NCBI RefSeq assembly: GCF_021390395.1
Contig: NZ_JAJUWT010000003.1
Location: forward strand, 248,001 to 312,000
Source of the DNA: Saccharothrix sp. S26
GTDB taxonomy: Bacteria; Actinomycetota; Actinomycetes; Mycobacteriales; Pseudonocardiaceae
Direction: 5' to 3'
DNA: 64,000 bases
The position numbers and the translations under genes are program-made. Under the pieces are notes generated by a model. It saw nothing but the letters and a program-made list of their open reading frames with translations, did no database searches and was not told where the DNA came from. Positions within the stretch are counted from its first letter, which is position 1, and each line of letters starts with the position of its first letter. Shown in pieces: positions 21,544-30,476 of this stretch.

Positions 21544-21556
21544 GGCGGTGGGGGTG

Positions 21557-22540
21557 TCAGGCGTTGCCGTCGAACAGGGAGGTCACCGAGCCGTCCTCGA
21601 AGACCTCCTGGATCACGCGGGCCAGCAGGGGGGCGATCGGGAGGACGGTCATGGCGTCGAAGCGCTTCTCGGCCGGGATCGGCAGGGTGTCGGTGAACAC
21701 GACTTCACGCGCGCCGCAGTCGCGCAGCCGTTCCACGGCCGGGCCGGAGAGGACCGGGTGGGTGGCGGCGATGACGACGTCCGACGCGCCCTCGGCGAGC
21801 AGTTGCTCGACCGCCTTGGTGATCGTGCCGCCGGTGTCGATCATGTCGTCGATGACGACGCACAGCCTGCCCTCGACCTGGCCGACCACCCGGTTGGCCA
21901 CGACCTCGTTCGGCCGCAGCGGGTCGCGGGTCTTGTGGATGAACGCGATCGGCGTGCCGCCGAGGGTGTCCGCCCACTTCTCCGCGAGCTTGGTGCGGCC
22001 GGCGTCGGGGGAGACGACGGTGATCTCGCGGCCCGCGTACTTGTCCTTGATGTGCTCGGCCAGCAGCGGCATGGCCCACAGGTGGTCCACCGGGCCGTCG
22101 AAGAAGCCCTGGATCTGCGCGGTGTGCAGGTCGACGGCCACCAGCCGGTCCGCGCCCGCGGTCTTGAACAGGTCGGCCACCAGGCGCGCGGAGATCGGCT
22201 CGCGGCCGCGGTGCTTCTTGTCCTGCCGCGCGTACGGGTAGAACGGCATGATCACGGTGATGCGCTTGGCCGACGCGCGCTTGAGCGCGTCCACCATGAT
22301 CAACTGCTCCATCAGCCACTGGTTGATGGGCGCGCAGTGCGACTGGATGACGAACGCGTCGCAGCCGCGCACGCTCTCCTCGAACCGCACGAAGATCTCG
22401 CCGTTGGCGAAGTCGTACGCCGACTGCGGGGTCACCGACACGTTCAGGTGCTTGGCCACCTGCTCGGTCAGCTCGGGGTAGGCCCGCCCGCCGAAGAGCA
22501 TCAGGTTCTTCTTGGGTGTCCCGGCCATCGTGGGGTTCAC
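21557..22540 (-). CDS. prs: Ribose-phosphate pyrophosphokinase
   Basis: Makes PRPP from ribose-5-phosphate and ATP for nucleotide, His and Trp synthesis; about 327 residues. Landmarks are KNLMLFGGRAYPELTEQVA, YPYARQDKKHRGREPISARLV (ATP loop), the divalent-cation/PRPP signature VVIDDMIDTGGT and ATHPVLSGPA. GTG at 22540 is favoured because AAGGG lies 7 nt upstream and it follows the glmU stop directly; ATGs at 22555 and 22528 are alternatives. It is the middle gene of glmU-prs-(NTPase). Confidence 0.95.
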   Translation of the reverse strand: MNPTMAGTPKKNLMLFGGRAYPELTEQVAKHLNVSVTPQSAYDFANGEIFVRFEESVRGCDAFVIQSHCAPINQWLMEQLIMVDALKRASAKRITVIMPFYPYARQDKKHRGREPISARLVADLFKTAGADRLVAVDLHTAQIQGFFDGPVDHLWAMPLLAEHIKDKYAGREITVVSPDAGRTKLAEKWADTLGGTPIAFIHKTRDPLRPNEVVANRVVGQVEGRLCVVIDDMIDTGGTITKAVEQLLAEGASDVVIAATHPVLSGPAVERLRDCGAREVVFTDTLPIPAEKRFDAMTVLPIAPLLARVIQEVFEDGSVTSLFDGNA

Positions 22541-22541
22541 G

Positions 22542-24020
22542 TCAGCGCCCTTCATCGGTTGTGCCTGCATTCTCGGGCGTCAGGGCGCGCTCCGCCGCTT
22601 CGGCCGAAGGCGTGCCCGCCCGGCGGGACACCACCCATCCGTCCAGGTTGCGCTGGGGCCCGCCGGACACGGCCAGCGCACCGGGCGGCACGTTCCGCCG
22701 CACCACGGTCCCCGCACCGGTGTAAGCGCCGTCACCGACCGTGACCGGCGCGACGAACATGTTGTCCGAACCGGTGCGGCAGTAGGACCCGATCGTGGTC
22801 CGGTGCTTGTTCACGCCGTCGTAGTTCACCGTGACGCTGGCCGCGCCGATGTTGGAGTGCTCGCCGATCGTGGCGTCGCCGATGTAGCTCAGGTGCGGCA
22901 CCTTGCTGCCCGCGCCGATGTCGGAGTTCTTCGTCTCCACGAAGGTGCCGATCTTGCCGCCCTCGCCGAGCCGGGTGCCCGGCCGCAGGTACGCGAACGG
23001 CCCCACGGACGCGCCCGCGCCGATCTCCGCGCCCGAGCCGTGCGTGCGGACCACGGTCGCGCCCGCACCGATCACGCACGCCGACAGCGTGGTGTCCGGC
23101 CCGACGACCGCGCCCTCGCCGACGGTGGTGCCCGCCCGCAGCTGCACGTTCGGCTCGATCAGCACGTCCCGCTCCAGCCGCACGTCGGCGTCCAGCCAGG
23201 TGGTGGCCGGGTCGACCACGGTGACGCCCGCGCGCATCGCCCGTTCCACGATCCGGCGGTTGAGCTCCGCGCCCAGCCGGGCCAGCTGCACGCGGTCGTT
23301 CACGCCCTCGACCAGCCACGGGTCCGACGTCACCAGCGCGCCCACGCGCCGCCCGTCGCCGCGGGCGATGGTCAGCACGTCGGTCAGGTACAGCTCGCCC
23401 TGGGCGTTGTCGGTGGACAGCCGGGACAGCCCGTCGCGCAGCACGGCCGCGTCGAAGGCGTACACCCCGGAGTTGATCTCGGTGATGGCCTGCTGCTCGG
23501 GCGTGGCGTCCTTCTGCTCCACGATGCCCTCGACCGCGCCGTCCGCGGACCGCACGATCCGGCCGTACCCCGTGGGGTCGGCCACCACGGCGGTCAGCAC
23601 GGTGACGGCGTTGCCGCGCGCGCCGTGCTCGGCCAGCAGCCCGCGCAGGGTGTCGGCGTCCAGCAGCGGCACGTCGCCGTAGGTGACGACGACCGTGCCG
23701 CCCAGGTCGTCGGGCAGTTCGGCCAGGCCGCAGCCGACCGCGTGCCCGGTGCCCTTCTGCTCCTCCTGCACCGCCACGGTGACCTTGCGGTCCAGCGCGG
23801 TGGACAGGCTGTCGAGGTGCTCGGCCACCGCGGCGCGGCCGTGGCCGACCACGACGGCCAAGTGGTCCGGTCCGGTCCCGGCGGCGGCGCGCACGGCGTG
23901 CTCCACCAGGGAACGACCCGCGATGCGGTGCAACACCTTCGGAGTGGCTGAGCGCATGCGGGTGCCTTCACCCGCTGCGAGGACGATCGTGCTGACTGGG
24001 GTGGGGACACCCTCGAGCAT
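22542..24020 (-). CDS. glmU: Bifunctional UDP-N-acetylglucosamine pyrophosphorylase/glucosamine-1-phosphate acetyltransferase
   Basis: Makes UDP-GlcNAc for peptidoglycan in two steps; 492 residues. The N-terminal uridylyltransferase has [32 protein letters not shown] and TYGDVPLL. The C-terminal left-handed beta-helix acetyltransferase shows hexapeptide repeats, [14 protein letters not shown], and the active-site region [16 protein letters not shown] at 24020 has AGGGAG upstream and gives the usual N-terminus; the frame is open further upstream but lacks homology. It overlaps closely with prs. Confidence 0.96.
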   Translation of the reverse strand: MLEGVPTPVSTIVLAAGEGTRMRSATPKVLHRIAGRSLVEHAVRAAAGTGPDHLAVVVGHGRAAVAEHLDSLSTALDRKVTVAVQEEQKGTGHAVGCGLAELPDDLGGTVVVTYGDVPLLDADTLRGLLAEHGARGNAVTVLTAVVADPTGYGRIVRSADGAVEGIVEQKDATPEQQAITEINSGVYAFDAAVLRDGLSRLSTDNAQGELYLTDVLTIARGDGRRVGALVTSDPWLVEGVNDRVQLARLGAELNRRIVERAMRAGVTVVDPATTWLDADVRLERDVLIEPNVQLRAGTTVGEGAVVGPDTTLSACVIGAGATVVRTHGSGAEIGAGASVGPFAYLRPGTRLGEGGKIGTFVETKNSDIGAGSKVPHLSYIGDATIGEHSNIGAASVTVNYDGVNKHRTTIGSYCRTGSDNMFVAPVTVGDGAYTGAGTVVRRNVPPGALAVSGGPQRNLDGWVVSRRAGTPSAEAAERALTPENAGTTDEGR

Positions 24021-24087
24021 CAGCGCTCTCCCTAGCTGAGTGCGTGCCTTCAGCGGGAGGGGCCTGGCTTCCCGCCAGGTGCCGATA

Positions 24088-25713
24088 CTAAGCCTCCGAG
24101 GAGGGCTCGACCTCCACGGCCGCAACCTGGCAGCCACCTCGGCGCTTCGCCACGTACATCGCGGAGTCGGCCCGGGCCAGCGCCGCGTGGGCCGCCTCGC
24201 GCGGCCGCACGGAGATCACGCCCACCGACAGCGTCACGCCTCTGGACAGGTCGGAAGGCAGGCAGGCGACCGCATCCACGGCCCGCGCGAGGGCCGCCTC
24301 GGCGGCGTGCAGGGGCGCGCCGGGCAGCAGCACGACGAACTCGTCGCCGCCGTAGCGGGCCACCAGGTCGTCACCCCGCAACGCCTGGCGCAGTGTGCTC
24401 GCAATCACGCGCAGCACGTCGTCTCCCTCGGCGTGCGAGTGCCGGTCGTTGACCACCTTGAACCCGTCCAGGTCGACCAGCGCGATCGCCATCGGGTGGG
24501 TCTGCGCGTTGATCAACGCGGCCAGCCGGTCGTCCAGCGCGCGCCGGTTGGGCAGGCCGGTCAGCGGGTCCTGCAACGCCTGCTGCGCGATCGCGCCGTG
24601 CGCGCGGGTCAGCCGTTCGTGGTCGCGCCGGGTGAGCAGGGTCGCGGTGCGGGCCTCCTGCATCATCCACAGCTCCACCTCCAGCGCGTTGGCGTAGGTC
24701 TGCAACGCCGAGATGGTGCGCTCGCCGTGCGGGCCGGACATGCGGGCGTACTCGCGGGTCAGGCACAGCATCAGGGTCGGTTCGGAGGTGTCGTGCTCCA
24801 GCCGGTCGCGGGCGTCGTGCAGCACCTGGAGCGCCTGTTGCGGCAGCTCCTCCATCTCCAGGCAGCGGGCCAGCGCGATCGACACGATGATCAGCTCGCG
24901 GGCGTACATGGCCAGCTCGCGCAGCGTCCACAGCCGCGCGATGTGCTCCGCGCCCGGTTTGGCCAGCGCGTGCGCCGCGCCGATCACCGGCACCTGCTCG
25001 GCGGCGCTGCGGTCACGGCGGCCGGGGTGCAGCGACTCGCGGAACGGGCCCTCGACCGCGGTGGCGATGGCCGACGCGGTGGTGAACCGCTCGCCCGCCT
25101 CCTCGAAGTTGTCCACCCGCTCCAGCCGCAGGCCCCAGCCGATCAGCAGCCGGGCCCGGTTGACCAGGTGCACGTAGATCTGGTGCGGGTTGGCGCTGTC
25201 CCGGATCGCGTTGTGCGCCCGCGCCAGCACCTCGTCGGCCATCTCGTAGACGCCGAGCTGCGTGAGCACGAGCCCGGTGGACTGCAACGCCGACGCCAGC
25301 AGCCGGTCCCACGTGCGCTTGTCCAGCATCGGGTCGGGGGCGAGGTCCTCCTCCAGCATCGCCAGGCCGCTGGCGACCTCGGTCAACGCCCGGTCCTCGA
25401 ACCCGCCGAGCAGGTAGCGGCGGCCGCGCAGGGCGTGCGCCTCGGCCTCCAGCACCAGCAGGCCGTGGCGGCGGCAGTGGGCCAGCATCTCGTCCAGCAC
25501 GGAGTCGGACAGGTCGACCAGGCCGGGCGTGACGATCCGGACCACGGCGGCCGCGCGCAGCAACTGGCCGACGATCCTGGGCTCGCCGCGCCCCTGCGCC
25601 TCGGCCAGGATCAGGTCGACCTCGTGCGCCGCGTCGAGCTGGTCGGACAGGTGGCTGCTCTGGGCCACGGCCACGAGCTCACTCGCGCGGCCGACCAGCC
25701 ACGCGTCGGACAT
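24088..25713 (-). CDS. GGDEF domain protein, probable diguanylate cyclase
   Basis: About 541 residues. The C-terminal third is a GGDEF domain: [38 protein letters not shown] and the active loop [13 protein letters not shown]. The RxxD inhibitory site (RGDD) sits five residues before GGDEF, so product inhibition by c-di-GMP is likely. The N-terminal 380 residues are helical, possibly TPR-like, with no recognised sensor and no membrane segment. The frame is open across the tRNA upstream, so the start must lie after it: ATG at 25713, or GTG at 25734 with a weak AGGG. It lies between glmU and tRNA-Gln. Confidence 0.88.
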   Translation of the reverse strand: MSDAWLVGRASELVAVAQSSHLSDQLDAAHEVDLILAEAQGRGEPRIVGQLLRAAAVVRIVTPGLVDLSDSVLDEMLAHCRRHGLLVLEAEAHALRGRRYLLGGFEDRALTEVASGLAMLEEDLAPDPMLDKRTWDRLLASALQSTGLVLTQLGVYEMADEVLARAHNAIRDSANPHQIYVHLVNRARLLIGWGLRLERVDNFEEAGERFTTASAIATAVEGPFRESLHPGRRDRSAAEQVPVIGAAHALAKPGAEHIARLWTLRELAMYARELIIVSIALARCLEMEELPQQALQVLHDARDRLEHDTSEPTLMLCLTREYARMSGPHGERTISALQTYANALEVELWMMQEARTATLLTRRDHERLTRAHGAIAQQALQDPLTGLPNRRALDDRLAALINAQTHPMAIALVDLDGFKVVNDRHSHAEGDDVLRVIASTLRQALRGDDLVARYGGDEFVVLLPGAPLHAAEAALARAVDAVACLPSDLSRGVTLSVGVISVRPREAAHAALARADSAMYVAKRRGGCQVAAVEVEPSSEA

Positions 25714-25826
25714 CTCGTGGAGCGCCGGCGCCACGTTGCCCTGCTCGTCGACCGCTTCCTCGTGCAGCGACTCACACCCCCATGCAGACGCAGGGCGGCC
25801 GGGGCCTTCGTGGCCCGGCCTCCTCG

Positions 25827-25897
25827 CTCCGCCACCAGGATTCGAACCTGGACCATCGGAACCAAAATCCGAGGTGCTGCCTTTACACCATGGCGGA
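25827..25897 (-). tRNA. tRNA-Gln (anticodon TTG)
   Basis: A 71-nt cloverleaf without encoded CCA. The acceptor stem is TCCGCCA/TGGCGGA with discriminator G. The anticodon stem TCGGA/TCCGA encloses loop TTTTGGT, giving anticodon TTG for CAA codons. The T arm is CAGG-TTCGAAT-CCTG. A tRNA-Gln near glmU is also typical of mycobacteria. Confidence 0.96.
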
Positions 25898-26205
25898 ACG
25901 GCCGGGGCTCGCCCCGACCGCGCGAACACATGTTGTCACGAGTGGCCCTCGGAGGTCAGCACCGCCACTCAAGTGGCGGCAATCCCACCGTAACTCGATC
26001 ATGACACTGCGTGTTGTCCCAGGTCAGGACGTCGCTCGACGTGGCCTACGTCACGGCTGGGTGAACTCGTCGCGGCGTCTGGTCGACGCGTCGCGGTCGC
26101 GCACGCGGCTTCTCCGACCCCTATTCGACACGATTTCGTGCGAAACAATCACCCGCTTAACTACTTGGCGTAGTCGGTCGAGCACGACCGGGCGGGCGCG
26201 TCGCG
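25898..26205. other. Gene-free stretch upstream of tRNA-Gln, with one palindrome
   Basis: No convincing gene on either strand. It should contain the tRNA promoter on the minus strand and the 3' end region of the hydrolase gene. The one clear structure is CCGCCACTCAAGTGGCGG at 25962-25979, a perfect inverted repeat with 8-bp arms and a 2-nt centre. It is too tight for a hairpin terminator and better suited to a protein operator. Confidence 0.5.
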
Positions 26206-27351
26206 CTACCGGATGCCGTCGACCGAGTCGAGGAAATCGGTGAGCGCGCGGTCGTAGCCCTCCGGGTCGACGTTCCACGCCGCCGTGTGCTCCGCCGCGG
26301 GCACCTCGACGTAGTGCATCGGCCAGTCGAGCCGACCCGCCGCGGCGGCCAGGTCCCGTGACGCCTGCACCGGCACGGTGCCGTCCGCGCCGCCGTGGAA
26401 CAGCAGCGTCGGCGGCCTGCGCGCGGGCGGGTGGTCGAGCAGGTCGAACCGGTCGAACTCCAGGTCCACCCGCCAGTCCGAGACCAGCTCCGCGATCGGC
26501 ACCAACTGCTCGGGCACGCCCCGGTTGCGCGACTGGAGCTCCAGCGTCTTCGTCCAGCTCACCACGGGCGCGTCGAGCACCACGGCGGCCACGTCGCCCG
26601 CCAGCGCCGACCGGCCCAGGAACTGGCCCACGATCGCGCCGCCCATCGACCACCCGTACAGCACGACGTTGCGCGCACCGTGCCCGCGGGCGTAGTCCAC
26701 GGCCGCCTCCACGTCGCGCCACTCCGTGTCGCCCAGGTGGTAGAGGCCGTCCGGGGATCGCGGCGCGCCGTCGTCATTGCGGTAGGTCACGGCCAGAACG
26801 GGTAGCCCCAGGGTGTGCAACGCAGGCATCACCCGCAGCGCCTCGGTCCTCGAGCCGCCCCGTCCGTGCACCGCGACCACCCAGGTGGAGGACGTCGCGG
26901 GGACCAGCCACGCCGGCGCGTCACCCAACTCGGTCGGGATTCGCACTTCCGAGTACTCCAGGTCGAGCGCGGTGGTCGGGTCGGTGCTCCAGACCGACGT
27001 CTCCAGCCGCACCATCGTGCCGTCGGCCGGCGCCGTGCCCTGCAACTCGCGCACGACCGTGCCCTCCGACCGGTGGGTCACCGGCCCGATCTTCGCCCCG
27101 CCGCCCGGCCACACGAGACCCCACGTGCCGGGGAGCACTGTGACCCTGGACTCCGCCAGCGAGACGGTCCCGGAGGCCGACGAGGTGACCGTGTCGCGGT
27201 AGCCGGGCCGGGCGTTGCCCGGCTCGAGCAACTGGCCGCTGTAGTACCAGCCGAACCCCAGCAGACCGCCACTGAGCAGCAGTAACACCACCGCGAACGT
27301 GACGAGCGCGAGGCGCAGGCGGCGGTGTCGGCGGACGGTCGGTGACCCCAT
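26206..27351 (-). CDS. Membrane-anchored alpha/beta hydrolase
   Basis: 381 residues. A basic N-terminus and one membrane segment (LALVTFAVVLLLLSGGLLGF, about 15-35) anchor an extracytoplasmic domain. A beta-rich insert of about 120 residues precedes the hydrolase fold. The nucleophile elbow is GWSMGG, the acid Asp lies in HGGADGTVP and the His in AAEHTAAWN; the oxyanion region is VHGRGGSRTEA. The family resembles secreted serine hydrolases or esterases; the substrate is unknown. ATG at 27351 places the membrane segment near the N-terminus. It is divergent from the desaturase gene. Confidence 0.82.
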   Translation of the reverse strand: MGSPTVRRHRRLRLALVTFAVVLLLLSGGLLGFGWYYSGQLLEPGNARPGYRDTVTSSASGTVSLAESRVTVLPGTWGLVWPGGGAKIGPVTHRSEGTVVRELQGTAPADGTMVRLETSVWSTDPTTALDLEYSEVRIPTELGDAPAWLVPATSSTWVVAVHGRGGSRTEALRVMPALHTLGLPVLAVTYRNDDGAPRSPDGLYHLGDTEWRDVEAAVDYARGHGARNVVLYGWSMGGAIVGQFLGRSALAGDVAAVVLDAPVVSWTKTLELQSRNRGVPEQLVPIAELVSDWRVDLEFDRFDLLDHPPARRPPTLLFHGGADGTVPVQASRDLAAAAGRLDWPMHYVEVPAAEHTAAWNVDPEGYDRALTDFLDSVDGIR

Positions 27352-27443
27352 CACCGAATGATGCACCGGGGTTGATCGACACGCCCGACTTCCTGAGAAC
27401 ACGCCATGAGTTCGGCTCCGACTATGGCGGGACGAGGCCAACC

Positions 27444-27475
27444 TAACTTACGCTTCCGTAAGTTACGGTTCCGTA
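27444..27475. promoter_or_regulatory. Tandem palindromic operator upstream of the desaturase gene
   Basis: TAACTTACG (27444-27452) and CGTAAGTTA (27457-27465) form a perfect 9-bp inverted repeat with a 4-nt spacer. An overlapping second palindrome TACGG-TT-CCGTA spans 27464-27475. The two make a 15-nt direct repeat, TTACGCTTCCGTAAG and TTACGGTTCCGTAGG. The size suits a TetR dimer pair, and a TetR gene lies two genes downstream. The site is 31-62 bp before the desaturase ATG, in promoter position. Confidence 0.7.
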
Positions 27476-27505
27476 GGTAGCCCCGATACGCAATGAGGTA
27501 CATGT

Positions 27506-28465
27506 ATGACCAGCACCCTTGAGAGCAGGACCACGCCGCAGGGTCCTGAGGATCGCGGACCCAAGCCGATGATCGAAGGGCGGCGCGGGCACGTCGAGCA
27601 GTTCGGCGTGTACGTGTTCGTCATCGTGCCGTTCCTGGCTCTGCTCGCGGCCGTTCCGCTCGCCTGGGGGTGGGGGTTGGGCTGGGTTGATGTCGCGCTG
27701 TTCGTCGCGTTCTACTACCTGGCCGGCCTCGGCGTGACGATCGGGTTCCACCGGTACTTCACGCACGGCTCGTTCAAGGCCAACCGCGCGCTCAAGATCG
27801 GCCTGGCCATCGCCGGCATGATGGCGTTGCAGGGCCCGGTGATCGTCTGGGTCGCCGACCACCGCCGCCACCACGCGTTCTCCGACCGCGAGGGCGACCC
27901 GCACTCGCCGTGGCTGTTCGGCAGCGGCCCGGTCGCGCTGGCCAAGGGCTTCTGGCACGCCCACATGGGCTGGCTGTTCGACCGCGACAAGACCAACGCG
28001 CAGCGCTTCGCGCCCGACCTGCTGGCCGACGAGGACCTGGTCAAGATCGACAAGCTGTTCCCGCTGTGGACCGCGATCAGCCTGCTCGCGCCCGCCGTGC
28101 TCGGCGGCCTGATCACCATGTCCTGGGCGGGCGCGCTGTCGGCGTTCTTCTGGGCCGGTCTGGTCCGGGTGGCGTTCCTGCACCACGTGACGTGGTCGGT
28201 CAACTCGATCTGCCACATGGTGGGTGACCGCCCGTTCGCCGCGCGCGACCGTTCCGCGAACGTGTGGGCGCTGGCGATCCTGAGCTTCGGCGAGTCGTGG
28301 CACAACCTGCACCACGCCGACCCGACGTGCGCGCGGCACGGCGTCAAGCGCGGTCAGATCGACACGTCCGCGCGGATGATCTGGCTGTTCGAGAAGTTCG
28401 GCTGGGCGACGAACGTGCGCTGGCCGAACCAGCAGCGCTTGGCCCGCATCAGCGCCAAGAAGTAA
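27506..28465 (+). CDS. Acyl-CoA (delta-9 type) desaturase
   Basis: Membrane di-iron enzyme that puts a double bond into a fatty acyl chain; 319 residues. The three histidine boxes are HRYFTH (about 82-87), HRRHH (about 119-123) and HNLHHAD (about 270-276). Four hydrophobic segments flank them, with the VFVIVPFLALLAAVPLAWGW segment first. The N-terminus has no fused electron carrier, so a separate reductase is needed; none is seen nearby. ATG at 27506 has GAGG upstream. The tandem palindrome upstream and the TetR gene downstream suggest lipid-responsive repression, like DesA3 control in mycobacteria. Confidence 0.93.
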   Translation: MTSTLESRTTPQGPEDRGPKPMIEGRRGHVEQFGVYVFVIVPFLALLAAVPLAWGWGLGWVDVALFVAFYYLAGLGVTIGFHRYFTHGSFKANRALKIGLAIAGMMALQGPVIVWVADHRRHHAFSDREGDPHSPWLFGSGPVALAKGFWHAHMGWLFDRDKTNAQRFAPDLLADEDLVKIDKLFPLWTAISLLAPAVLGGLITMSWAGALSAFFWAGLVRVAFLHHVTWSVNSICHMVGDRPFAARDRSANVWALAILSFGESWHNLHHADPTCARHGVKRGQIDTSARMIWLFEKFGWATNVRWPNQQRLARISAKK

Positions 28466-28478
28466 CCGAACGAGCTGT

Positions 28479-28516
28479 CGCCTGCCCCTCGCGCTCCACG
28501 CGGGGGGCAGGCGTTT
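28479..28516 (+). terminator. Intrinsic terminator after the desaturase gene
   Basis: CGCCTGCCCC (28479-28488) pairs with GGGGCAGGCG (28504-28513) over a 15-nt loop, followed by TTT. The last T is also the first base of the TetR -10 box, so desaturase termination and TetR initiation meet here. Confidence 0.7.
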
Positions 28517-28521
28517 AGGGT
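28516..28521 (+). promoter_or_regulatory. -10 box of the TetR gene (leaderless)
   Basis: TAGGGT lies 7 nt before the GTG at 28529, with no Shine-Dalgarno. It begins at the end of the terminator T-run of the preceding gene. Confidence 0.5.
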
Positions 28522-28528
28522 GGTCTGG

Positions 28529-29170
28529 GTGGCGGGGAGACGGCGCGGCGACGAGACACCGGTGCCGCGCGTGCGGATGACGGGCAAGGAGCGGCGCGAG
28601 CAACTGCTCGACGTGGCCCGCGCGTTGTTCGCCGAGAAGGGCTTCGAGGTCACCTCCATCGAGGAGATCGCCCACCGGGCGGGCGTGTCCAAGCCCGTGG
28701 TCTACGAGCACTTCGGCGGCAAGGAAGGCATCTACGCCGTCGTGGTGGACCGCGAGATGCAGTACCTGATGGACCACATCGTCAACGCCCTGTCCGGCGG
28801 GCACCCGCGTGAGCTGCTGGAACAGGCGGCGTGCGCGTTGTTGGACTACATCGAGGGCTCGACGGACGGCTTCCGGATCCTCGTGCGCGACTCGCCCGTG
28901 GCGTCGTCCACCGGCACGTTCTCGTCGTTGCTGAACGACATCGCGTCCCAGGTGGAGTCGATCCTGGGCCTGCACTTCTCCCGCCAGGGCTACGACCGCA
29001 AGCTGGCGGCCCTCTACTCGCAGGCCCTGGTGGGCATGGTCGCCCTGACCGGCCAGTGGTGGCTGGAGGTCCGCAAGCCGAAGAAGGACGAGGTGGCGGC
29101 CCACCTGGTCAACCTGGCCTGGAAGGGCCTGTCCCACATGGACCACAAACCCCGCCTCCGCACCCGCTGA
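28529..29170 (+). CDS. TetR family transcriptional regulator, Rv1019-like
   Basis: 213 residues. A basic tail is followed by the TetR DNA-binding domain (VRMTGKERREQLLDVARALF, then helix-turn-helix TSIEEIAHRAGVSKPVVYEHFGGKEGIY). The C-terminal ligand domain is all-helical. The position between glmU and mfd is that of Rv1019 in M. tuberculosis, a TetR protein that from memory represses a stearoyl-CoA desaturase operon. Here the desaturase gene is its direct neighbour and carries a TetR-size palindrome. GTG at 28529 is preferred over GTG at 28520 because a TAGGGT box ends 7 nt before it. The ligand is probably an acyl-CoA, by inference. Confidence 0.88.
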   Translation: MAGRRRGDETPVPRVRMTGKERREQLLDVARALFAEKGFEVTSIEEIAHRAGVSKPVVYEHFGGKEGIYAVVVDREMQYLMDHIVNALSGGHPRELLEQAACALLDYIEGSTDGFRILVRDSPVASSTGTFSSLLNDIASQVESILGLHFSRQGYDRKLAALYSQALVGMVALTGQWWLEVRKPKKDEVAAHLVNLAWKGLSHMDHKPRLRTR

Positions 29171-29320
29171 CCCCCGCGAGAGTCCTACGTTCACGCCGCG
29201 AGAGTCCTACGTTCAGCACCCCCGAGTTCAACACTCACGACGAACGGTCGGTGCGCTGAACGTTGAATTCGGGGGTCGTGAACGTAGGACTCTCGCGGGC
29301 TGGAGGTAGGACTCTCGGGG
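29171..29320. repeat. Palindromic intergenic repeat element, copy 3 (full)
   Basis: Fills the gap between the convergent TetR and sugar dehydrogenase genes and begins at the TetR stop (TGACCCCCGCGAGAG). The left arm matches the element at 12022 almost base for base. The right arm lacks one 22-nt unit. The 56-bp centre (29220-29275) is the reverse complement of the centre of the copy at 12071-12126. The right end abuts the stop codon of the minus-strand gene (GGGGTCA). Confidence 0.88.
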
Positions 29321-30439
29321 TCAGGAGTTGGTGATGCGGAGGAGTTTGTCGTCGCTGCCGTTCGAAGTGGTGACGTAAAGGGAGCCGTCGGGGGACAGCT
29401 CGGCACCGCGCAGGCGGCCGTAGGTGTCGTCCAGCTCCGGGGGGATGGCGACGGAGTGGACGCCGCCCTCCTGGGTCACGGTGAACAGCAGCAGCTTCGA
29501 GCCCTTCAGAGCCGTCACGGCCAGCACGCCGTTGAGCGAGCCCCACTGCTCGCCCACCAGGAACGCGGCGTCGCAGATCGCCTCCGTCGGATCCCCCGAC
29601 GACCACACGGCGGGCACGGCGTCCGGGAACCGCTCCAGGTCCGTCATCGGCACGTCCTCGTCGTACCCGCCGACCGTGCCACCCCGGGACGGGTCCCACC
29701 CGTAGTTCCCGCCGGCACTCAGCACGTTCACCTCGTCGTCCACGTCCGGCCCGTGCTCGGCGGTGAACACCATCCCGTCCTGCCGCACGGCCACGCCCTG
29801 CACGTTGCGGTGCCCATAGGTGTAGATCCGGTCGCCGAACGGGTTGCCCGCCGCGCCCTCGCCGGTGGCCAGGTCCAGCCGCAGCACCTTGCCGCCCAGG
29901 CTGGACCGGTCCTGCGCCACGGAGCCCCGCGCGGTGTCACCGGTGCCGACGAGCAGGTTGCCGTCGCGGTCCAACGCCATCCGGCACCCCGAGTGACGCC
30001 CGCTCGCCGCCGTCGGCAGGCCCGCCAGCAGCGGGTCCTTCACCCGGGTCGCCTTCGTGCCGTCCAGCTCCCACGTCACCAGCCGCACGTCGGAGGCGGT
30101 GTTGAAGCACGTGGTGAACCGGCGGCTGGTGGCGAAGTCCGGGTGCACGACCAGGCTCATCAGCCCGCCCTCGCCCCGCGCCTCCACGTCACCGAGATCG
30201 GCCTCCACGTCGCTCACCCGACCGTCGGCGACCAGCGCGATCCGCCCCGGCCGCTGCGGCACGAGCATCCGCCCGTCGGGCAGGAACCCCACGTCCCACG
30301 GGTGGCTCAACCCGGACGCCACCACCTCGACCCGCAGCCCCTCGGGCGCGGTCGTGGACGGCGCGCTGCCACCGGAGCCCTCGGCTGAACACGCCGCGCA
30401 CGCGACCAGCACCGCGACGAACCCGACAAACCGACGCAT
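29321..30439 (-). CDS. PQQ-dependent sugar dehydrogenase-like lipoprotein
   Basis: 372 residues. The signal peptide ends in lipobox VACAAC with acylated Cys near residue 17, so the protein is anchored outside the membrane. The rest is a six-bladed propeller of the glucose/sorbosone dehydrogenase family: SGLSHPWDVGFLPDGRMLV, GGLMSLVVHPDF, ASGRHSGCRMALDRDGNLLVGTGD, YTYGHRNVQGVAV, FTAEHGPDVDDEVN and GGNYGWD. Catalytic His/Arg positions appear present. No PQQ biosynthesis genes are in the window, so cofactor and substrate are uncertain. ATG at 30439 gives the shortest sensible signal peptide; ATG at 30451 is also possible. Confidence 0.86.
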   Translation of the reverse strand: MRRFVGFVAVLVACAACSAEGSGGSAPSTTAPEGLRVEVVASGLSHPWDVGFLPDGRMLVPQRPGRIALVADGRVSDVEADLGDVEARGEGGLMSLVVHPDFATSRRFTTCFNTASDVRLVTWELDGTKATRVKDPLLAGLPTAASGRHSGCRMALDRDGNLLVGTGDTARGSVAQDRSSLGGKVLRLDLATGEGAAGNPFGDRIYTYGHRNVQGVAVRQDGMVFTAEHGPDVDDEVNVLSAGGNYGWDPSRGGTVGGYDEDVPMTDLERFPDAVPAVWSSGDPTEAICDAAFLVGEQWGSLNGVLAVTALKGSKLLLFTVTQEGGVHSVAIPPELDDTYGRLRGAELSPDGSLYVTTSNGSDDKLLRITNS

Positions 30440-30476
30440 GACGCCCAGCATGGCAACCGCGGTGTGTGCTCGGCGT

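Noticed and set aside
25714-25929. N-terminal extension of the GGDEF protein through the tRNA region
   Set aside because: The open frame runs antisense-free through tRNA-Gln on the same strand; a structural RNA cannot be the coding start, so the start was placed downstream.
28529-29170. Assignment of the TetR as FasR
   Set aside because: The DNA-binding domain resembles FasR too, but the glmU-TetR-mfd position matches Rv1019 better and no fas gene is near.
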